Positions 51,196-59,910 of a DNA stretch of 64,000 bases are shown one piece after another (position 1 is the first letter of the stretch; each line of letters starts with the position of its first letter). The stretch is from Candidatus Saccharimonadota bacterium (GTDB taxonomy: Bacteria > Patescibacteriota > Saccharimonadia > Saccharimonadales > Saccharimonadaceae). The stretch lies in the NCBI GenBank assembly GCA_017514665.1, contig JAFWIX010000001.1, positions 207,688 to 271,687 of the forward strand, read 5' to 3'. Below the pieces are notes generated by a model. The model ran no database searches and was not told the DNA's origin. It saw nothing but the letters and a program-made list of their open reading frames with translations. A program made the position numbers and the translations under genes.

Positions 51196-54100
51196 ATGGC
51201 TAAAAATCCCAACGCACTAGCAACGCAAGAATCTAAAAACGCCCAACAACCAGCCAAAACCGAATGGGGCGAACTAGAAGAACTAGGCGAATTTAAAGAG
51301 ATTGATTTTGAAGGCGAAAATTCGCCGATGGACAAATCTGACCAGCAAACCCTCCAACACAGAAAAGAGGCAATAAAACAAAGTCGCCAAAAAATAGAAG
51401 ACATCTTTGAAGACACTTCTACGCCTTTCGTGCCGACGCAAGATTTGATAGATTCTTCCATGTCGGACGCGCCAACCGCCAAGTCGTCTTCTCGCTCTAA
51501 AAACATCGTCGGGCGACTTCTCTCTGGCCGCCGAACGAAGCAGATAAAAACATTGACCAATCCCAATAGCCGGTTAAAAGAAAAGCGTAAGGCTGTTAAA
51601 CTTATAGAAGATGGAAAAGTTGATTTAGATGACCCTACGATTATTGATGCCTATATAAGATTTAAGTTGTCAAACAACGAGCTTGTAACTGAACAAAATG
51701 GTCAAAAAAGAGGAAAGACTTACATAGAAAAAATAGAAGACATGCAAAAGGTTGGCATCAATCCAGAAAAATCGGTCATGGAGCTCACTGATATTTTTAC
51801 TCACAATATCAATGAAATCCTTTCTAAAGATTATTCATGGGCATGGCTAGGGGATTTTAAAATGGGACAAGACATTTGTGCTTACGATCAAGTGACCTTA
51901 GCTGAAATAACTGAAATATCAAACAAATATGATTTGCCGCAAATTAAAGAGCTTATCCAGGACAAAGTGGATATTCAAGCTTTTGGGGATGTAGCGACTT
52001 ACGCGTGCTTTAAAGATATCTATGCCTTTCAACAAAGAGAAAAAAATCCCTTTTATCAAGAGCGATTCGAATCGATACAAAAAAATTTTAGTTTTCTTAA
52101 GGAAATCGGCTATACTCCCTTTAAAAATGGAGTAGGAATAGATCTTCTTTTCAAGAGAGGAGACCCCGAAGAAACGCAAAATGCGGCAATGGAGCTTGGG
52201 TTGATAGACGGCAAGGTGGTTGATTCCATGTACCATTATAAATTAAACACCTTAAATAAAGCCCTCGCCAAGTACTGCAGTCTTCCCGAAATGCACATTA
52301 GCGAAACATTGAAATGTAGCGGAGAAGACGACCTTGCTCTCTTTTTAGAGCAATGTCAAGCAAAAACCGGCGAAGACGAACTAGAAAATATAGCAAAAAG
52401 GGCGGAACAAAATAGATATTACTCTGTTGCTATTGAGGTAGCTAAAGAATTTTGCGAACCAGATAATCAAGAAAACGGCTTTATGAATTTAGTACTAAAT
52501 AACCCTGACGACTTCAGTGGTCCTGACAAAGGTTTCATTTTAGCGCTTAAAGACGCAGCAAAAACCGATAATACCGAAAGCGCAGACAGTTTATTGCAGG
52601 AGGTTTTAAAAGTATTTTTTATAGAATCGGCGAGAAAAGGTAGTAAAAAATCCATGGAGCTTATTTTCGACGAGAATGGCATATCAGATTTAGCAAAAGA
52701 GTCGGCAATTTTTGGTCCTCCCCTCTTTAAAAATGTCATCCAAAAATTTAATCCAAATTGGGCTACGCATTTTTCTGAAGACATACAAAAAATTATAGAC
52801 TCTGACGATAATGATCAAATCGCTGCGTTCAAGAATCAGCCAGAATTACTAGATGAACTTAGTCCGATGAGAAGAACTGCAGTAGAATTAGCTATCAGGT
52901 ATCCAGAATGTTCAAAAATATGGTCATTAAAAAATAAAGATCTGTCAGAAATTACACAATATTTCGACGAAAATGGGGTTTTAGGTTCCAAGCTCACGCA
53001 GGAATTGGTTGATAACGTAAGAAATGATGTCCGACGTAACATTCCGTGTGATGTTAAGGACATAGAGCCCTTAGCTACAGCCCCTGAAATTTATGCGCAT
53101 CTTTCAAGAATTGATCGACAATATTTTGACATTTTACCCAAAATCAATCTTTCCAAACAAGTTTTAGAATTTTCAGATGAAGAAAAAGCGCAATATTTCG
53201 ACGAAAATGGCCCCAAGCCAGAATTTTGGCAATATGAATTCTTTTCTGGCGATCTTAGTGCTATAGAAAGCTATCTCGAAGAGACGGCAACTACCGACAA
53301 AAATGGCAACAAAATATTCGATTATGATGCACTTAGTTTATCTGAAAAACAAATCGAGACCCTTAGAGTTTATAGCGAAATCGATAGAGAAGATAAAAGA
53401 GAGGGGGTAGAAGGATTCATAGCAAGTTTAGAAAACCTCGATAACATACCATTGAGTAGAATAAAGGTCATGCCGCAAGTTCTTGATCGGCTATACGATT
53501 CAAATTCGGATGAGATGAGAACAGGTGCATTTAATCTTACTGCACAATTATTGTCGCTAGAGCTCGACAGCGACGAAGCAATGTTTGAAAAGATTGATAA
53601 AATCGAAGAAATCTATCTAAAAAATAATTTACCTTACGTCGGCAAAGCTTTCCGCACTTTTACAATACTCCACCCTCCTGAATCATGGGGTGTAGAAACA
53701 AGTTCAGATTCAGTGTCCATGAGAGCTACTCATGGGATACTCGCCAATTTGCCCAATCAGGGTATTCACTCGCGCGTAACTGTTTTATGGAGCGCTTTTT
53801 TGAAAACGGCGATTGGCTCAAACGATCTTAATTTTAAGAGATATTTAGACAGTTTGGAGTCGCCAGAGCATATAAAAACGCTCGCCGACAATACAGCCAA
53901 GGCTCGCGCCGAAGGATCAAATCCAGACGCTTTTAAGCCCGACGCGCGCCATTCAGTTGCCGATCGCATTGTGCGCTCATTTGCGTACGGTCTCGGTTAT
54001 AAATCCTTTGATCAACTTAAAGAAGACGTCGAACGAATTCCAGCGGAAGCCGATCGACGCAACCGAGAGCGTCTTCGTGCAAAGGATTTTAGCTTACAAA

Positions 54101-55611
54101 AAGGTGATCTAGTCAAATCCACCGCAATCGAGCATCTTGGCTCTATGCTCGAAAAAGGTGTATTTTGCAAAGAAGGACTCAACGGGCAGGCACCAAGTGA
54201 CGGTACGCCACTTGACGCTGATTGTGGCATATTCGAAAAGGATTTTGATTCCATCTCTGACGCAATAGATCATAAAAATGCGACTAACGCATTTGGTGCC
54301 ATGCACTGTATCCTTGTAATGAAAGGTGATGAAAACTCTGGACGCAACCGTTTTCGACACGAGGGCGACGACGAGCCATATGACCCCAACAAATATGAAA
54401 TTTGGGATGCCTACGGCGAAAACCACGGTGTTATGGTTGGTTTCCCTAAGTCTGAAATCGATTTCATTATATACGATGATTTAGGAGAAAAAGATATTTA
54501 TGGAGATTTGAATCGCATTAAATTTGAAGTTGCTAGAACCGGGCCACCATTTATCCCCATCGTCGACAAAAATACCGGAGAGCCAGTTTTTACCGAAGAA
54601 GAGTATGACGAATTAAGACAAAGGATGTCAGGGCTTAGCCGTTATGAAATGGGCGAGTTTATAGCGGCGCCAAGCAAAGAAATGGATTTGGGCTCCATGT
54701 CTGTTAATGGTAAACAAATTCCCAGCACTCAAGAAATCATGGCGGCGTCACAAGGCAACCGCGAGGAAGTAGATCAAAAAAGAAACGCCATAACGAAGGC
54801 GGTTTTTGGGCCATTCTTGCAAGAGTTTGGGTTAGAATATAAACCGTACATAGACGGTGATATAACAGAGGGTAGCGCCGAAATAATAGACACTGGTTCT
54901 ACTGGCAGATATTCAAACGCACCACATGACGGCGACTTTGATTTTATGATGAAATTAGACAATGCATTATTTACAAGTGGCGCAAAAATGGACGAAATAA
55001 GAGATAATCTTCTAGAATCGATGGGGATAACTGATCCAGAGAAAAAACGAGAAGCAATCAAGGACGGCAATATTCGTGTAAAAGGAGTAAAATTAGAAGG
55101 AATAAAAGAGCCATTAGATATTGACATTACCTTCTCGCAAAAGACTAATCAAGTACAATATTCCACAGATATGGCATTGAAAGATTTTTACGAATCGATG
55201 ACACCAGAAGTGCGCGAACAGGTGGCGGCAAATGTAGTCTATGCAAAAGCATTTTTGAAAGCCTTTGAAGTTTACAAGCCCAACAGAGGAGATATTCCTC
55301 AAGGGGGGCTTGGTGGGGTTGGCGTAGAAAACTGGATAATTCAAAATGGTGGATCTTTCTTGGCCGCCGCCAAAGATTTTTTGATAACTGCAAACGAATG
55401 TACTGGGTTTGACGAATTTAAGGGTAAATACGCAGTTTGGGATTTCGGAGAAAATCATAAACCTAGGAAGAAAACCTCGCACGACAATTTCATAACAGAT
55501 AATATGAGCGGATCCGGATACATAAATATGAAACAAGCACTAACTGTATTATTAGAAAAGTTTGATCCGGAGTTTCTCGCAGGGTTATCAAAGAAAGACC
55601 AAGGACTTTAG
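51196..55611 (+). CDS. Giant 1471-aa protein with C-terminal nucleotidyltransferase motif
   Basis: 1471 aa, no signal peptide or membrane helix, acidic, mostly helical. The first 960 residues are unrecognised and look like helical repeats. Residues about 965-1180 form a module with FPKSEIDFIIYDD and VDKNTGEPVFTEEEYDEL. The C-terminus has the polymerase-beta-type nucleotidyltransferase signature GSTGRYSNAPHDGDFDF (G1234, S1235, D1247, D1249) and a third carboxylate in LDIDITF (D1308/D1310), followed by GGLGGVGVENWIIQNGGSF, which resembles the second domain of archaeal CCA-adding or OAS-like enzymes. Leaderless: TATAAT (51184-51189), 6 nt to ATG. Substrate unknown. Confidence 0.7.
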   Translation: MAKNPNALATQESKNAQQPAKTEWGELEELGEFKEIDFEGENSPMDKSDQQTLQHRKEAIKQSRQKIEDIFEDTSTPFVPTQDLIDSSMSDAPTAKSSSRSKNIVGRLLSGRRTKQIKTLTNPNSRLKEKRKAVKLIEDGKVDLDDPTIIDAYIRFKLSNNELVTEQNGQKRGKTYIEKIEDMQKVGINPEKSVMELTDIFTHNINEILSKDYSWAWLGDFKMGQDICAYDQVTLAEITEISNKYDLPQIKELIQDKVDIQAFGDVATYACFKDIYAFQQREKNPFYQERFESIQKNFSFLKEIGYTPFKNGVGIDLLFKRGDPEETQNAAMELGLIDGKVVDSMYHYKLNTLNKALAKYCSLPEMHISETLKCSGEDDLALFLEQCQAKTGEDELENIAKRAEQNRYYSVAIEVAKEFCEPDNQENGFMNLVLNNPDDFSGPDKGFILALKDAAKTDNTESADSLLQEVLKVFFIESARKGSKKSMELIFDENGISDLAKESAIFGPPLFKNVIQKFNPNWATHFSEDIQKIIDSDDNDQIAAFKNQPELLDELSPMRRTAVELAIRYPECSKIWSLKNKDLSEITQYFDENGVLGSKLTQELVDNVRNDVRRNIPCDVKDIEPLATAPEIYAHLSRIDRQYFDILPKINLSKQVLEFSDEEKAQYFDENGPKPEFWQYEFFSGDLSAIESYLEETATTDKNGNKIFDYDALSLSEKQIETLRVYSEIDREDKREGVEGFIASLENLDNIPLSRIKVMPQVLDRLYDSNSDEMRTGAFNLTAQLLSLELDSDEAMFEKIDKIEEIYLKNNLPYVGKAFRTFTILHPPESWGVETSSDSVSMRATHGILANLPNQGIHSRVTVLWSAFLKTAIGSNDLNFKRYLDSLESPEHIKTLADNTAKARAEGSNPDAFKPDARHSVADRIVRSFAYGLGYKSFDQLKEDVERIPAEADRRNRERLRAKDFSLQKGDLVKSTAIEHLGSMLEKGVFCKEGLNGQAPSDGTPLDADCGIFEKDFDSISDAIDHKNATNAFGAMHCILVMKGDENSGRNRFRHEGDDEPYDPNKYEIWDAYGENHGVMVGFPKSEIDFIIYDDLGEKDIYGDLNRIKFEVARTGPPFIPIVDKNTGEPVFTEEEYDELRQRMSGLSRYEMGEFIAAPSKEMDLGSMSVNGKQIPSTQEIMAASQGNREEVDQKRNAITKAVFGPFLQEFGLEYKPYIDGDITEGSAEIIDTGSTGRYSNAPHDGDFDFMMKLDNALFTSGAKMDEIRDNLLESMGITDPEKKREAIKDGNIRVKGVKLEGIKEPLDIDITFSQKTNQVQYSTDMALKDFYESMTPEVREQVAANVVYAKAFLKAFEVYKPNRGDIPQGGLGGVGVENWIIQNGGSFLAAAKDFLITANECTGFDEFKGKYAVWDFGENHKPRKKTSHDNFITDNMSGSGYINMKQALTVLLEKFDPEFLAGLSKKDQGL

Positions 55612-55793
55612 AAATGACCTTTTGACATATTTTATGCATTAACGCAAGAATGTGATAAAGCTATTGACAAAATAACGAAAGTATGATAAAATGATGGCAG
55701 TCCTGAGAGAGGGGACAAAGTACGTTTAAATCCTAGTAGCCGCGCGAAATGATCTTTCGGCGGCTCAATATATCGAAAAAGGAGGTGCTTATA
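55612..55793 (+). promoter_or_regulatory. Promoter TTGACA-17-TAAAAT and leader hairpin
   Basis: -35 TTGACA 55664-55669, spacer 17 bp ending TGA, -10 TAAAAT 55687-55692. The leader of about 95 nt ends in a hairpin (AGCCGCGCGAAA with TTTCGGCGGCT) just upstream of AAAGGAGG. The -35/-10 region closely resembles the one at 56637. Confidence 0.7.
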
Positions 55794-56549
55794 ATGGCAC
55801 GATTCGATACTCATATCAGCGGTAATACCGCCAACGGCAACGGTAACGGTAACGGCAACGGTAACGACAACACCACTATCAAGTGGATTGTTGTTGACCG
55901 GCCTTCCACCAATCTCCCGTCGAACCCAACATTTGTTGGGTCCTGCCCTGCTGATTCGCTGGGAAAATATGTTGTAGCAGTAGAGGTTGACTCTACCGGC
56001 AACATCATCAGCGAGATTGGGCGCATTCAGCTGCCCGCACAGCCTGGGGTCGCAGCCGCGCTGGTGGCTGGTGGTCAAGACCGCAACGTGCGGGAACTGA
56101 CTAACTTCACTGTCGACGACATCAAGTTCGTCGCCAGGTGCGGTGACAGAGAAGCAACCATCCCTCTGCGGATGGTCATGGACAACATCGTTGTCCCGGC
56201 ACCCGCACCAGCTCCGGCACCGGCACCTGCGCCAACACCGGCGGCGCCAACGCCAACTCCGGCACCCGCACCAGCTCCAGCGGCTCCGGCGCCAACGCCA
56301 ACTCCGGCACCTACACCCGACGTCGGCAACGACGATTACAGACTCTTCTTCAAGCCGGGAACGGCAGACGAAGAGCTCTGTAATGAGGGTAACTTCTCCT
56401 TCTGGCGCGAAAACCTCGAAAGAGGTTATGTGTCAGAGGGAGACTTCGAATTCCGGATCCCGAGGACTGTCCTCGGAATCGTCGTGGCTTCGGAAACGAA
56501 GTCGGACGTCAAGTTCCGGAAGGAGTACCTCGAACAGGTACTCGCATAA
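55794..56549 (+). CDS. Low-complexity Asn-Gly / Ala-Pro protein of unknown function
   Basis: 251 aa. Short start, Asn-Gly repeat (about 11-24), a globular domain (about 27-130), a long Ala-Pro-Thr linker (about 133-175) and a C-terminal domain with YRLFFKPGTADEELCNEGNFSFWRENL. No signal peptide, so location is unclear. Strong AAAGGAGG site; ATG 55794 preferred to 55749, which lies in the leader hairpin. GC-rich codons. Followed by a strong terminator and a similar second transcription unit. Confidence 0.6.
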   Translation: MARFDTHISGNTANGNGNGNGNGNDNTTIKWIVVDRPSTNLPSNPTFVGSCPADSLGKYVVAVEVDSTGNIISEIGRIQLPAQPGVAAALVAGGQDRNVRELTNFTVDDIKFVARCGDREATIPLRMVMDNIVVPAPAPAPAPAPAPTPAAPTPTPAPAPAPAAPAPTPTPAPTPDVGNDDYRLFFKPGTADEELCNEGNFSFWRENLERGYVSEGDFEFRIPRTVLGIVVASETKSDVKFRKEYLEQVLA

Positions 56550-56571
56550 CCACCCCCTTTCTCAATGGGAC

Positions 56572-56608
56572 TATCCCCCAGCAATCACGCTGGGGGATAT
56601 TCTTTTTT
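56572..56608 (+). terminator. Strong intrinsic terminator
   Basis: TATCCCCCAGC, loop AATCAC, GCTGGGGGATA (11 bp perfect), then TTCTTTTTT. Confidence 0.93.
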
Positions 56609-56636
56609 GCCATAAGCGGAAAAAGTGATAAAACTA

Positions 56637-56865
56637 TTGACAAATTATAGAATCTGTGATAAAATAAGGACAGTCTAACAAGAGGTGTCAACTTTTTGTA
56701 GATGACCATTAACAACCGAATCGTCTCAGATGCAAAGCATCTGACGCTAACCTAAGGGTTTTATCCTAAGGGGTTTAACATATATATCAATTAGCACTAA
56801 CGGGGGAAGGTGCACCCCGTGTTATATAAACTTATTCGAAGTAAATCACACAGGGGGGTGATATA
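56637..56865 (+). promoter_or_regulatory. Promoter and long structured leader of the 56866 gene
   Basis: -35 TTGACA 56637-56642, 17 bp, -10 TAAAAT 56660-56665. The leader of about 195 nt has an AGATGC/GCATCT hairpin, two CCTAAGG repeats, an ATTAGCACTAACG motif, an ACGGGG/CCCCGT hairpin (56800-56820) and a GGGGGGTG Shine-Dalgarno. Length and structure are consistent with an RNA-level control element; no known riboswitch class is recognised. Confidence 0.55.
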
Positions 56866-58125
56866 ATGGTTAAATTCTTTATTTTCATAGGAGTGATTGC
56901 TTTGATTGTTTGTATCATAGCAATCATTAGGACGACATTACTGGGAGACCAGTACGATGACGCAGTCTCTGCTGCACAAACAGAGAGGCAGAAACGTCGG
57001 CTCGAGCGTAGTGACGAGTTCCAGACTCTTTGCCGCAAAGGCAAACGTTGGCGGACTGTCGCTATAATCGCAGCTCTTGTCGCGGCTTTGGCGTTGTTTG
57101 TCATTATTGGAAAAACTCTAATCGGTGACAACACCGATAAGGAGGCCGAAGCGACAACCACTACTACGGCAGTCGTTCCAGACCCAGAACCAGAGCCAGA
57201 CGAACCAGAAGACGTCGTGTCGGAAGGAGTTTACTTCTTCAACGACGAGGTCCAAGGCAAATCCAACGGGCACGACCTGGACTTCGGTCCTGATGCCTTT
57301 GAAGCTGCCAAGACTGGCGGAGAAGCTCGAGACGAACTTCTGCGCCGCTGTCAGAAGGACCCAGTCCTTTTGGCAGCCGTCGACTCCTGGATTGATGTCA
57401 ATCTGGGGACCAACCTCTGCGGTGTATTCTATGAAGACACAGCAGAGTGGCGGCAAGCCGTCAACGACTACGCGTCGGCGATGGCTCACGACCCAGAGTT
57501 GTTCGAGAAATCGTTTGAGGAAACCAAAAACCTCATAATGAACGATTCTAAACCTTCAGTCAAGGAAATCGACGAAGGCGTCGAGGACCAAATGTTTATG
57601 CGGCCCAGAAGTTCGAAGAGTGAAATTCCCACTCTGACGATTCTGGCCACAGAACATCCAGATGGCCACTATCTGGAGCTCAAGTTCTCCGTCAAAGGAG
57701 ACGATAGCTTCGCTGTCAACTTCCGGATGGAATGTGGCTTCCAGCCGACAAACTGCGCTGAGAAGCTCAACGTTCCAGTCGAGAAGAAAGTCGTCAGTGG
57801 TGGCGGAACTGGCGGGGGTAAGGACAAGAAGGAGAAGAAGAAAGACAAACCTTCTCCTAAGCCAACCAAGCCCAAACCAACCAAGTCAAAGGGGGATGGC
57901 TGCAAAGATAAGCAGACATTTACCCCTGGCCAGGGACAGAAGGCCGAGAAGCGCACCGACAAGAAGGACGGTGGCGGAAACGGCCACGACAACAAAAGTG
58001 ACCCGCCATCTGGCGGCGCCGATAGGGTAGACCAGGGGCCTGGCGGGGGCGACAGAACTCCCGACAAGCCCAAGTCTGAACCTGCCGTCGATCCCGGCAA
58101 CGGGATGGTCGAAGGCGACGATTAA
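56866..58125 (+). CDS. Two-helix membrane protein with Gly/Lys/Pro-rich tail
   Basis: 419 aa. Helices at about 3-22 and 66-86 with a charged loop between, an acidic Pro/Glu linker, a globular domain (about 120-300) with three to four cysteines, and a low-complexity Lys/Pro/Gly/Asp tail (300-419). No family recognised. Strong GGGGGGTG site and GC-rich codons as for 55794. Tail composition suggests exposure outside the cell or in a large assembly. Confidence 0.6.
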   Translation: MVKFFIFIGVIALIVCIIAIIRTTLLGDQYDDAVSAAQTERQKRRLERSDEFQTLCRKGKRWRTVAIIAALVAALALFVIIGKTLIGDNTDKEAEATTTTTAVVPDPEPEPDEPEDVVSEGVYFFNDEVQGKSNGHDLDFGPDAFEAAKTGGEARDELLRRCQKDPVLLAAVDSWIDVNLGTNLCGVFYEDTAEWRQAVNDYASAMAHDPELFEKSFEETKNLIMNDSKPSVKEIDEGVEDQMFMRPRSSKSEIPTLTILATEHPDGHYLELKFSVKGDDSFAVNFRMECGFQPTNCAEKLNVPVEKKVVSGGGTGGGKDKKEKKKDKPSPKPTKPKPTKSKGDGCKDKQTFTPGQGQKAEKRTDKKDGGGNGHDNKSDPPSGGADRVDQGPGGGDRTPDKPKSEPAVDPGNGMVEGDD

Positions 58126-58433
58126 GGGTTAGCGTAAATCAATATTAGAGAATAGGACAACCCTATTCCTACGTCCTATAATCTACTGTTGATTAGCACC
58201 TTAACGCAGCCCCGGCACTGCGGCCTCACGGCCAAAGTGTCGGGGTACAACCCAAAATAAGGTACAACCCAAAATATTTGCGTTTGAGACGATTCGGTTG
58301 TGGTTTAGACGTAATTTAACAATTCGGCTAGCGAATGCGTAAATCGCATTCACCACAACTTTACTTTACATAGGTTTTAATATTAAATTTAACAATTTAA
58401 ATTAATAACTTAATTCTAAAGGAGAATTTTACT
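58126..58433 (+). promoter_or_regulatory. Promoter and long leader of the MPATG surface protein
   Basis: Hairpin GAATAGG/CCTATTC near 58150, TATAAT at 58177-58182, then a leader of about 245 nt. Folded parts: CCCCGGCACT with AGTGTCGGGG (58210-58245, with inner GGCC/GGCC), a tandem repeat of GGTACAACCCAAAATA, and GTTGTGG... GAATGCG/CGCATTC ...CCACAAC (about 58310-58360). It ends with AAAGGAG before ATG. Leader motif TTAGCACCTTAACG resembles the one upstream of 56866. Confidence 0.55.
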
Positions 58434-59780
58434 ATGAAAAAGCAAATTAAGATCGCTTCCGCCGTAGCAGCTGCTGCTGTTCTTACCGGCGCTAGCGTTG
58501 TTACCGCTTTTAACGCCGCTGCTGGTAACAGCTACGGTCCGAGTCGTAAATCTTATACGACTGAAAGCGTTAAATCTGCCAACTTTGGCAAAACTCCTGT
58601 GTTTAACTCTATTACCGACAACCAATATATTGGCGATAGTGAGTTTAACTTTACTGGAGCTCGTTTAGCTACGGCTACCGACGGTACTCGTGCTGACGAA
58701 ATCATTGTGGACGCTGGTAAAGAATATATCATTCGTCTCTACGTCCACAACAACAACGCCAATTCTACCGCTGAAGGCCTTAAAACCAAGGTTAATCTCG
58801 GTGGTTCTGGTACTTCTGTAACTGCTCGCGGTTACATCAATGTTAACGAAAAGGGTAGCACCTACTCTGGCGCTATCTCTGAATACTGGGATGACGTCGT
58901 GTTCACCAGCTCTGGTAGCTTCAGCTTCCACCTTGAATACGAAGAATCTCATATCGAAACCGGCAAGATGAACAAAGCTCTTGGCAAGGACATCGTCGGT
59001 TCCGGTGCCACCATCGGCTACAGCGCCCTTGATGGTAAAATGCCTGGTTGTTTCGACAAGGCTGCCTATGTTTACGTAAAGGTTAAAGTTGTACCTGATT
59101 ATCAAATCACCAAGCAAGTTCGTATCGCTGGTGCGACCGACACTACTTGGAAAGATACTGTTAACGCCAACATTGGCGATACCGTAGAATATCGTATTGA
59201 GTTTGCTAACTACTCTAAGTCTTCTACTGGTCACGTCAATATTACTGACGTACTTCCTACCAACGCAGAATACGTTCCTGGTAGTACTGAAGTTAAAAAC
59301 AGCAGCACTAACGGCTGGAAATCTGTTTCCGACGGTGTTGTTGGTTCTGGCGTAAACATCAACTCTTATGCTCCTAACAGCAACGCTTTTGTTCGCTTTA
59401 AAGCTAAGATTGTTGACAACAACTTAAAGTGTGATGAAAAAACCGATTTACGTAACTGGGGTAAAGCTACCGTCATGAGTGCTTCTGATAACTCTAAGGT
59501 AGCTGCTGTGATCAATGATCACGCTGATGCGGTTGTGACTAAGACTTGTGAACCTACTCCAACTCCTACTCCAACCCCAACTCCTACTCCAGAACCTACT
59601 CCAGAACCAACTCCAGAGCCTACTCCGGAGCCAACCCCAACCAACGAAGTTGTGACTACTAGCACCGTCACTGAGATGCCTGCTACTGGTCCTGCTGAAG
59701 TTGTCAGTGGTGTTGTCGGTGCTGGTGCACTTGTAACCTCTGCTGGTTACTATCTTGCTAGCCGTAAAGAGTTACGCTAA
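58434..59780 (+). CDS. Abundant-type surface protein with MPATG C-terminal sorting-like signal
   Basis: 448 aa. Signal peptide (1-29), N-terminal exported domain (about 40-215), a DUF11-like beta domain (about 220-360; VKVVPDYQITKQV, GDTVEYRIEFANYS, ITDVLPTNAEYVPGS), a Pro-Thr/Glu stalk (about 378-403), then MPATGP, a hydrophobic segment and RKELR. The end has the layout of an LPxTG sorting signal, with M for L. AAAGGAG site; the ordered codons and long leader suggest high expression. Candidate wall-linked or S-layer-like protein; no sortase lies in the window. Confidence 0.75.
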   Translation: MKKQIKIASAVAAAAVLTGASVVTAFNAAAGNSYGPSRKSYTTESVKSANFGKTPVFNSITDNQYIGDSEFNFTGARLATATDGTRADEIIVDAGKEYIIRLYVHNNNANSTAEGLKTKVNLGGSGTSVTARGYINVNEKGSTYSGAISEYWDDVVFTSSGSFSFHLEYEESHIETGKMNKALGKDIVGSGATIGYSALDGKMPGCFDKAAYVYVKVKVVPDYQITKQVRIAGATDTTWKDTVNANIGDTVEYRIEFANYSKSSTGHVNITDVLPTNAEYVPGSTEVKNSSTNGWKSVSDGVVGSGVNINSYAPNSNAFVRFKAKIVDNNLKCDEKTDLRNWGKATVMSASDNSKVAAVINDHADAVVTKTCEPTPTPTPTPTPTPEPTPEPTPEPTPEPTPTNEVVTTSTVTEMPATGPAEVVSGVVGAGALVTSAGYYLASRKELR

Positions 59781-59830
59781 ACCAGACCGCTCTGCGTAAA
59801 GATCTTACGCTATAAAAAGGGTCGGGTCGC

Positions 59831-59865
59831 AAAAATCCCTCTCCAAAAAAAGAGGGATTTTTGTT
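59831..59865 (+). terminator. Terminator of the MPATG surface-protein gene
   Basis: AAAAATCCCTCT and AGAGGGATTTTT form a 12-bp stem around a short A-rich loop, ending in a T run. Confidence 0.93.
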
Positions 59866-59910
59866 TGTGCCAAACTTTTTATGCTATAATTAAAACAGGA
59901 GTGTTTTTAT

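Noticed and set aside
55811..56329. Minus ORFs rich in Gly-Ala-Val opposite 55794
   Set aside because: They mirror the Ala-Pro and Asn-Gly repeats of the real gene.
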